Assembly: GCF_029168945.1 (NCBI RefSeq)
Contig: NC_083604.1
Span: forward strand, 65,054,211 to 65,118,210
Origin: Cannabis sativa
Lineage: Eukaryota; Streptophyta; Magnoliopsida; Rosales; Cannabaceae
Direction: 5' to 3'
Length of the DNA stretch: 64,000 bases
Below are positions 57,301-64,000 of the stretch, one piece after another; position 1 is the stretch's first letter; each line of letters opens with the position of its first letter. The translations under genes and the position numbers were made by a program. The notes below the pieces were generated by a model. That model saw nothing but the letters and a program-made list of their open reading frames with translations. It was not told where the DNA came from and did no database searches.

Positions 57301-59541
57301 AGAATGAAATCCATATGGACCGTTGATCAGTGATCTGCGATCATCTTCAGATTTATTTATTTCTAAAAATTGATGTCTTCCTGGGTGCTTGTATATTCAG
57401 ATAAGAGTTTCTCAGTTCGTGGTATATTCAGATAATTTTGAGCTATTTTGCAAATTCATTACTAACGTAACCAGATGATAGTGATGCTCCTTAATATCAC
57501 ATTCAAAAAATACAAGCCTAAGCATCCCAATCAAAGACATCACATTTATACTAGATAAACCCACTTTAACCTTGATCTCGAAGCACCAACTAATTTCCAA
57601 TCTTAGCCTCTAACGTCGTTCGTATACATTATGAGTTCAACTAACTTAATTAAGCCCAATTTCGACTTGTCAATTCTATCATCTTCTAATTCTCATATTT
57701 GACCACTAATGACCTTTTCAGTTTTCATAGACCATAAATGCTTCTTTATTTGGGTGGATAAAACTTTCGGAAGAGACCTAAAAGAAAAGAAAGTTTTCCT
57801 AAAGAAGTAAGACATAATGATGCAAGTTTTCCATAGAATTGTCCATCTTTAAAACCTCTTGAGTTGTAAAAATGACAGCCTCCTAATAAACCAAGACCAA
57901 TGTGATACATTACATTTACGGCAACCTATCAACACGAGCTATAAGAAAGCTAAATTCAACAGTTCTCCAACTCAAAATTTTATTTTTCATGGATCAACAA
58001 AACTTGATCATCTCAAAGATTATTATTTTAATATATTAAAAGATGGTGTTAGAAAAGCAAGCCTGACCAAGACAAACGCAAACAGTTATGAATATTGTCT
58101 TACACTTGGGAAAGTCTATATTTACGCCTGGCTAAAAAAATTAAACAGGAAGCAAGCCTTCCAAATCTGAAGCTACCCATCCATCATTTTCAACTTTTTC
58201 TTACCTGAAGCCAGCTAAAGCAGGGCCCACAAACCAATCACATATACAAAAGAAAAAAAAAACGGCAGGCGCTTTGGATCTTAATCTCCATGTGTGATTT
58301 TCTATTTTTTATTTTATTTTCAAATCATATGTGCTAAGATATGAAAATTAAACGAAATAGTATTAACTACCCATGCATGAATCCAAACCTTAAAAGAGTA
58401 AAGGAAAAAAAAAACACCTAATTAGCTAAATTTGAAATCTAATCATACTGAGAAATGGAGTCGATATGATAACATGGGATTTTCTCCCATTTCCAAAAGA
58501 GCAGAATGGATGGTCCAGCCTAAGTAAGATGATTCAAAAGTGATTGGAAAAAAGAGGCACTTAGAATTGATTGCACGAGTTCCCAGGCTTTAGAGGAAAG
58601 AGAAGGGTCTTTTTGTTTTTTAGGTGCCTCCTAGAGCTTGTCAATGAGTGTGCATAGAATCTAAAACAAAGGCCAAAAAAGAAAAAGAAAGAAAAACTTG
58701 TGGAAAGTAGTAAAATGAAGAAAAAGTTCGATTAGGTGGGTGTGCTTTGTAGAGTATAGACCCCTTAATGGTAGGCAGCTTTCTCTTTTAGCTTTCCTTT
58801 TCTAATTTATGAGTGCTGTCCAAAGGCTGTGTGGAAAAGTATGAGTAAATAGAATCTTAGTCAAGAGTGTTTCTCTTCGATTGAACAGAACCAAAATAAT
58901 TTTCTTCCTTTCCCACCCACTTTCCCTATTTTAAAAAGAAAAACGAAAATCAAAAGAAAGTGAAAATTTGTGGACAAAGTTTTATTAAAGCAAGTTCTTT
59001 ATATTGTTAACTTACTACTAGCTGGTTTTAAAAGCAAAGCAAGGGAGTAACTTCACTCACGAAACAACTTATTAGGAAGGATAAAAAACCAATGAACAAG
59101 TAAATCATCATATTTATTCAGTATTAGAAGTTCATGTAGGATTTTTTTACTCTTTTACCCTACACCAACAAATGATTTTAATATCAGTATCAAGGTCAAA
59201 AATAACCTTTCCTAGTCTAATTAATCCCTTAGACTAAAACGGTACCGTTCAATTCCCACGACACCAAACTCAGTGTCGTATTGAACTTTAGGTTTAAAGA
59301 CTCTGATCGAAGAGTCTAGAAACCCTAGCCACTCAAACACAACACTCAGCCTCCCAAACTCGAAACACAAGTTAGAAAACCCAGATTCACACCCACACAC
59401 AAACACAAGTTAGTTTAAACGAGTGAAAATGAAAAATAAGGAGAGAAAACACCATAGATTTGTTTCAGAGTTCACCCAAATCTGGGCTACGTCTCTGTCA
59501 AGCTCTTCTCAGAGATAGAAGCTTGATATCCACTATCAAAA
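54379..59541. other. Long stretch without a supported gene
   Basis: About 5.2 kb, AT-rich. Open frames are short, mostly begin with non-ATG codons or are Phe/Leu-rich from T-rich DNA, and I recognise none. No TIR pairs, LTRs or RNA genes seen. TATA-like strings occur (for example TATATATAAAG near 56360) without a following ORF. 59230-59460 has a CACCAAACTCAGTGTCG-type word and Pro/Thr-rich frames of no known family. Confidence 0.45.
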
Positions 59542-60032
59542 TGTTGAGTTACAAGATTTGGAGCTTCCGGTCACAGAAATCGACCAGGTAAACTCGATTT
59601 CTCTCTTTTACACTTTATGTTTTTGTTGTTTTCACTTGATTTGTTCTCGATCTAACTCCTTCTTTGTTTTCTTGTGCATGTACTTCCCTTTCGAGCTCCT
59701 CACCATGAGAACTGGTTTCTCATCTCTGGATCTTGGAGCTGAAGCCTCAAACTAGGGTTTATTTCTTCTCTCTCTCTATCTCTTCTCTGATCTGGTTCTA
59801 TGTTGTAGATCTAGGGTTATTTACTTTGATTCATGCTTTTATATTGTTATAGAGTCGGTTGATCGAGGCTTAGGAGTTAGTTACAATTTCAGTTGTAACT
59901 AACTACTAAGTCTTGATCCACTAGAGGCGAAGCCACCTAGGATTGAGTCCCTTTACTTGTTTCTGTTTGTATATTGCTGATGTGGATATTAGTAAGTATA
60001 CTGAACTGGTTATAAGTGGAATTTATTCAACA
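59542..60032 (-). repeat. Ty1/copia 3' LTR (491 bp)
   Basis: On the minus strand it runs TGTTGAATAAATTCCAC to CTTGTAACTCAACA, with matched TGTTG/CAACA ends. It begins right after a purine tract (GGTGGAAAT, 60033-60041) and 31 bp after the end of pol. The outer TSD would be CAAAA (59537-59541), but its partner lies outside the window. Confidence 0.7.
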
Positions 60033-60071
60033 ATTTCCACCTGAATTCCTCTTAGCTTGATAGGTCCTACT

Positions 60072-60767
60072 TTAGTCTCTTGAGTTGATTCTTAACAAGT
60101 TCATACAATGTGTGAACTTGTTAAGAGTCACAATTTTAGTTCCCATGTCTGCTGGGTTATCCTCAGTAGGCACCTTCTCAATGCCAATTTCACCTTGTGT
60201 CACTTTATCCCTGATAAAGTGATACTTGATTTCTATGTGTTTTGTTCTGTAATGGAACATAGGATTTTTACATAGAAATATGCAGCTCTGGCTGTCTGAA
60301 TACACAGTAGGCACTCCTTTAAGTAGATTTAGTTCCTTCATTAGCCCTTTTAGCCATATTGCTTCCTTTATAGCTTCAGTTGTGGCTACATACTCAGCTT
60401 CTGTAGTTGATAGTGCCACAACAGTTTGAAGCTGAACTTTCCAGCTTACACAATTACCTCCAATTAGAAAGAAATAGGCAGATGTAGATCTCCTATTATC
60501 CCTATCCCCTGCATAGTCAGAATCACTATAGCCTTCAATTATATTGTTAGCCTTCTGTCTATTGTAGATTAATCCAACTTTAGTTGTCCCAAGTAGATAC
60601 CTGAATACCCATTTCATGGCTAACCAGTGAACTTTTCCTGGATTAGCCATGTATTTGCTAAGTACACTCATAGCATAACCTAGGTCAGGTCTTGTGCTTA
60701 CCATTAAGTACATTACAGACCCTACAGCATTAGAGTAGGGTACATCCTTCATAGATTCAATTTCCTT
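60072..60767 (-). pseudogene. Ty1/copia RNase H domain
   Basis: An open segment starts MKDVPYSNAVGSVMYLMVSTRPDL in part, then YSDSDYAGDRDNRRSTSAYFF, SWKVQLQTVVALSTTEAEY, and ends near DNPADMGTKIV and a normal stop. The Asp, Glu and Asp residues expected in copia RNase H are present (SDSDYAGD, TTEAEY, YSDSQSC). One stop codon at 60768-60770 separates it from RT in the same frame. Confidence 0.92.
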
Positions 60768-61544
60768 TTATGTCTTAGGGCATTGTTCCTTAGAAAGTAT
60801 GTACTGACTAGTAATAGGTTGCTTAACAACCTTAGCATCCCTCATAGAGAACTTATCTATGATCTTCTCAATGTAATCTTCCTGTCTAAGTATTAGTTTT
60901 CCTTTATCCCTGTCTCTTAGAATAGAAATCCCAAGGAGCTTGGTAGCATTTCCAAGGTCCTTCATTTCAAATTCTGTCTTGAGCAGATCCTTAACCATTT
61001 CAACCTTAGCCCTTTCTTGACTTATAATAAGCATGTCATCTACATAAAGCAATAAGTAGATTACATCTTTTATAGAGTCTCCCTTGTAGTATAGACAAGT
61101 GTCATGATAGCTTCTGTTAAATCCATGCTTTATCATAAAAGCATCAAATTTTTTATTCCATTGTCTGGGAGCTTGTTTGAGTCCATACAAGGACTTAACC
61201 AACTTGCAGACCATATTTTCCTTTCCCTTAATCTCAAATCCTTTAGGCTGTTCCATATAGATCTCCTCTTCTAGGTCTCCATGTAGAAAAGTTGTAGTGA
61301 CATCCATTTGATCAATTTCCATGTCAAATTTATTTGCTATTGATAGCATTATCCTTATGGTCTTGTACTTGGCTACTGGTGAGAATATCTCATTGTAGTC
61401 AATTCCCTCTTTCTGTGTAAATCCTTTGGCTACTAACCTAGCCTTAAACCTTATAGGTTCACCTTCAATTACCCCCTCTTTATGCTTGTAAACCCATTTG
61501 CAGGCTATTATTCTTTTCCCTTTAGGCCTTAGACCATTATCCAA
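60768..61544 (-). pseudogene. Ty1/copia reverse transcriptase
   Basis: 258 codons open. It reads KGKRIIACKWVYKHKEG, ARLVAKGFTQKEGIDY, FSPVAKYKTIRIML, QMDVTTTFLHGDLEEEIYM (A to T at the usual TAFL), SLYGLKQAPRQWN and LLLYVDDMLI with the intact YVDD box. The start of this region is disturbed by a frameshift near 61530-61560, where KKWFKAMDSEMVSLKKNKTW is in another frame. RT copies element RNA to cDNA. Confidence 0.94.
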
Positions 61545-61925
61545 GTCTTGTTTTTCTTTAAAGAGACCATCTCTGAATCCATAGCTTTAAACCACTTCTT
61601 AGCATTAGGCCCTGTCATAGCTTCTTCATAGGTTTGAGGTTCAGTACTTAGAGATTTCATGGCTGTCATGAAGGCATAGGCTATGTCTTCATTCCAAATA
61701 TTGAAATTGTACTTAGGATTAGGTTTAGGTGTCCTTTTCTCTCTGCTCTGGTCAATTGGTAGTCATCTAGAGCTTCAGTGGGTTGAACAACCTCAGTTTC
61801 ATCTCCCTGTTGCTCTTCATCTTGTGTCCCTTCTCTGTTAGGATTTTCTGTATGTTCCACCTGATCCTGATCAGGTTCATTCCCAACTGGTTCGACCTGA
61901 TCTATATCAAGTTCTTCTTGATCAT
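61545..61925 (-). pseudogene. Copia integrase-RT linker, frameshifted
   Basis: A variable, polar, Gln/Glu-rich linker is expected here. The minus strand gives short pieces in different frames, including AMTGPNAKKWFKAMDSEM near 61560-61610. Confidence 0.7.
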
Positions 61926-62426
61926 CTAGCCTCCATAGAGTAGGATCAAATTGTATTGTACCTGCATGTTAGTTTCTACTATACCTGCAGGGTTAGCCTT
62001 AAGCAAACAAGGAAATTCATTTTCTTTAAAAATAACATCTCTGCTAATAATAGTTTTGAATCCACCTTTTTCCCTTAGCCAAATTCTATATCCCTTAACT
62101 CCTTCAGGATAGCCTAGGAAAACTCCTCTAATAGCTCTAGGTTCAAGCTTACCAATACTTTGGTGCACAAAGGCACTGCAACCAAAAATCCTTAAGTTTG
62201 AGAGATCAGGTGGTTTACCAGACCACCTTTCTTCAGGTGTTTTGAATTCAATAACACTTGAAGGACATCTGTTTATTAAATAAGCAGATGTCATAACAGC
62301 CTCTCCCCAAAAACCATGGGACAAACGAGATTGTATTAACATACATCTAGCTTTGTTCAGAATGGTTCTGTTCATTCTTTTTGCAACACCATTTTGTTGT
62401 GGTGTTAGCCTAACTGTTCTGTGCCT
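61926..62426 (-). pseudogene. Ty1/copia integrase, C-terminal part
   Basis: After the stop at 62427-62429 the same frame gives TPQQNGVAKRMNRTILNKARCML (in part), then WGEAVMTSAYLINRCPSSV, LRIFGCSAFVH and RAIRGVFLGYPEGVKGYRIW. The catalytic Glu region (usual QQNGVAERMNR) has Lys in place of Glu, which would disable strand transfer. Confidence 0.92.
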
Positions 62427-63998
62427 TTAAATACTTGTTTCTCTGCAAAACATATCAAATTCATTGTTGCAAAATTCCAGACCATTGTCTGTCCTTAGGT
62501 TTTTAACCTTTCTGTTAGTAAGATTTTCAACAAGTGTTTTCCAATGTTTAAACCTTTGAAAAGCATCATTTTTATTTTTAAGTAAGAAAATCCATACTTT
62601 TCTAGAAAAATCATCAACTATAAACATAAAGTAGGTATTACCTCCATGAGTTGGTGTCTTTTCAGGGCCCCATAAATCTGAATGTATATAATTCAATATA
62701 CCTTTAGATTTATGTGTCCCTGTTTTGAACTTCAGCCTATGATGTTTTCCAAGTATGCAGTGTTCACAAAATTCCACTTTGCTGATTTTGTCTTTGCCTA
62801 GTAGTTGTTGTTCATTTACAATTTGCAATCCTTTTTCTGCTAAGTGTCCAAGTCTGTTGTGCCAAAGAATAGCTTTGGCATCTTCAGGACTTTGCAAAAT
62901 ATTGCTCTGTCCCACAATGTTGTTGCTTCTAGCTATAGGTTCCCCTATCATGTAGTATAGGCCTTCTTTCTTGACTCCTTTAATGATAGTCATAGATCCT
63001 TTGCAAATTTTCATTTGCCCATCTTTGATTTTGCTTTCTATTTTCAAATCATCAAGCACACTTAGTGAAATAAGGTTTCTAGATAAATCAGGCACAAATC
63101 TTACCCCAGTTAGTGATCTAGTGACCCCATCGTGCATCTTAAATGCCACTATTCCTGCCCCTTTAATGTCACGGCTTTGGTCATTCCCTAGAATCACTTT
63201 TCCTTTAGTTGAATCCCTGAAATCAGTCAAAATAGATCTATTATTAGTCATATGAAATGTACAACCTAAGTCAAGTATCCAATCATCTTTAAAAGATGAT
63301 CCTGCAACATAAACTTTCCCATTTTCATAACAGTCACTAAAATTTGCATTTTGGTGATCTGTTTTATTCTTAGGGTTTCTGGATTCTGAATTGTAATCAG
63401 TTCTTTGTCCATTGAATTTGTTCTTTCTGTTTTTGTTCAAGAAATAACAATCTTTCTTGAAGTGTCCAGGTTTCCCACAGTTATAGCATCCTTCTGTGTC
63501 TTGTGGCCCTCTAGAATTTGATCTTCCCTTGTTCTGTCCTCTGTTTGGACCCCTACTATGGCTTTGACTCCTCCCTTTTCCTTGCCAAGGCTTCTTCTGA
63601 GTAGATCTGCCTCTACTCAGATTTAGTTTACCATTAAAGCCACCAATTCTTTCTGATTTCATCTCTAAGTCCTTAGATTTTAAGGCAGAGATAACCTCAT
63701 CAAGAGTGATTGAGGTTCTACCATACTTAATTGCAGTTTTAACTTCTCTGTAAGATTCTGGCAATGAGTTAAGTATAATGATGGCTTGATTTTCATCACT
63801 GAGAGCCTCATTTTCCCCTGAGTTTGCAAGCTCAATGTGCATTCTCAAAAATTCATCAAGATTTTGATCTAAGGACTTGGATTGGTTCATTTTGAACCCA
63901 AAAATCCTTTCCTTGAAATAAATCTTGTTTGTCAAAGATTTCTGCTGAAATTGCTCTTCTAGCTTTTTCTAGATCTTTGATGGAGTCTCTTCTTTATC
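62427..63998 (-). pseudogene. Ty1/copia gag, protease and integrase core
   Basis: Continuous from 63935 to the stop at 62427 (502 codons). Gag comes first (QNLDEFLRMHIELANSGE). It is followed by an Arg/Ser/Gly-rich stretch and a CCHC knuckle, CYNCGKPGHFKKDC. The protease site reads DWILDLGCTFHMT, where DSG is expected. Integrase has the HHCC finger (HNRLGHLAEKG, CEHCILGKHH) and two catalytic Asp regions (HSDLWGP, LRTDNGLEF). Another in-frame stop lies at 63969-63971. Gag continues past the window end; the 5' LTR is not in view. Confidence 0.95.
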
Positions 63999-64000
63999 TA

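Noticed and set aside
57859..58170. A 103-codon plus-strand frame
   Set aside because: It opens with TTG and has no ATG near its start; no recognisable domain, splice context or neighbour supports it.
62755..63255. Plus-strand frames of 66 and 94 codons
   Set aside because: Antisense shadows of the copia integrase and protease region.

Overview
The window is AT-rich nuclear DNA from a flowering plant, almost certainly a eudicot. The evidence is plant-type Ty1/copia, Ty3/gypsy, LINE, CACTA and hAT elements, a TRIM with an initiator-tRNA-Met primer site, and one clear class I HD-Zip transcription factor gene with introns. I cannot name the species. I found no operons, prokaryotic genes, CRISPR arrays, tRNA or rRNA genes. 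Most of the sequence is layered, decayed mobile DNA. Many layers can be dated relative to each other because target-site duplications (TSDs) survive.

Layout. 1-6056: decayed Ty3/gypsy element on the minus strand, then a 5'-truncated LINE (6078-7503). 8.4-10.6 kb: three small palindromic elements. 11.07-13.48 kb: a second gypsy integrase fragment split by a 1.03 kb hAT element. 14.1-14.8 kb: hAT MITE. 15.06-18.73 kb: minus-strand LINE split by a 1.87 kb solo LTR. 19.0-24.1 kb: hAT MITEs, a 0.9 kb element holding nested GC-rich palindromes, a palindromic MITE family and CACTA-like debris. 24.09-31.15 kb: plus-strand LINE split by a 4.5 kb LTR nest. 31.5-32.7 kb: truncated CACTA end holding another MITE. 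33.6-39.0 kb: the most complete LINE, with every domain present but several stops and frameshifts.

39.7-41.9 kb: the one convincing host gene, a minus-strand HD-Zip I gene of the ATHB6/ATHB16 type with three coding exons and 347 codons. It has a probable 5'UTR intron, short upstream ORFs and a TATA-like box.

42.5-50.9 kb: MITEs, a CACTA element with a hAT element inside it, a non-coding stretch with 35-39 bp minisatellites, an LTR and a further hAT-like element. 51.5-54.3 kb: a TATA box, a TRIM present as three LTRs and two 72 bp internal segments between CCCTG duplications, then the start of an unrecognised and probably broken gene. 54.3-59.5 kb: no feature I can support. 59.5-64 kb: minus-strand Ty1/copia element (3' LTR, gag-pol with a few stops) running off the window end.

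The genes do not form a pathway. The informative content is the HD-Zip gene, the TRIM in a probable gene leader, and the insertion history. I found nothing that amounts to a new biological system.
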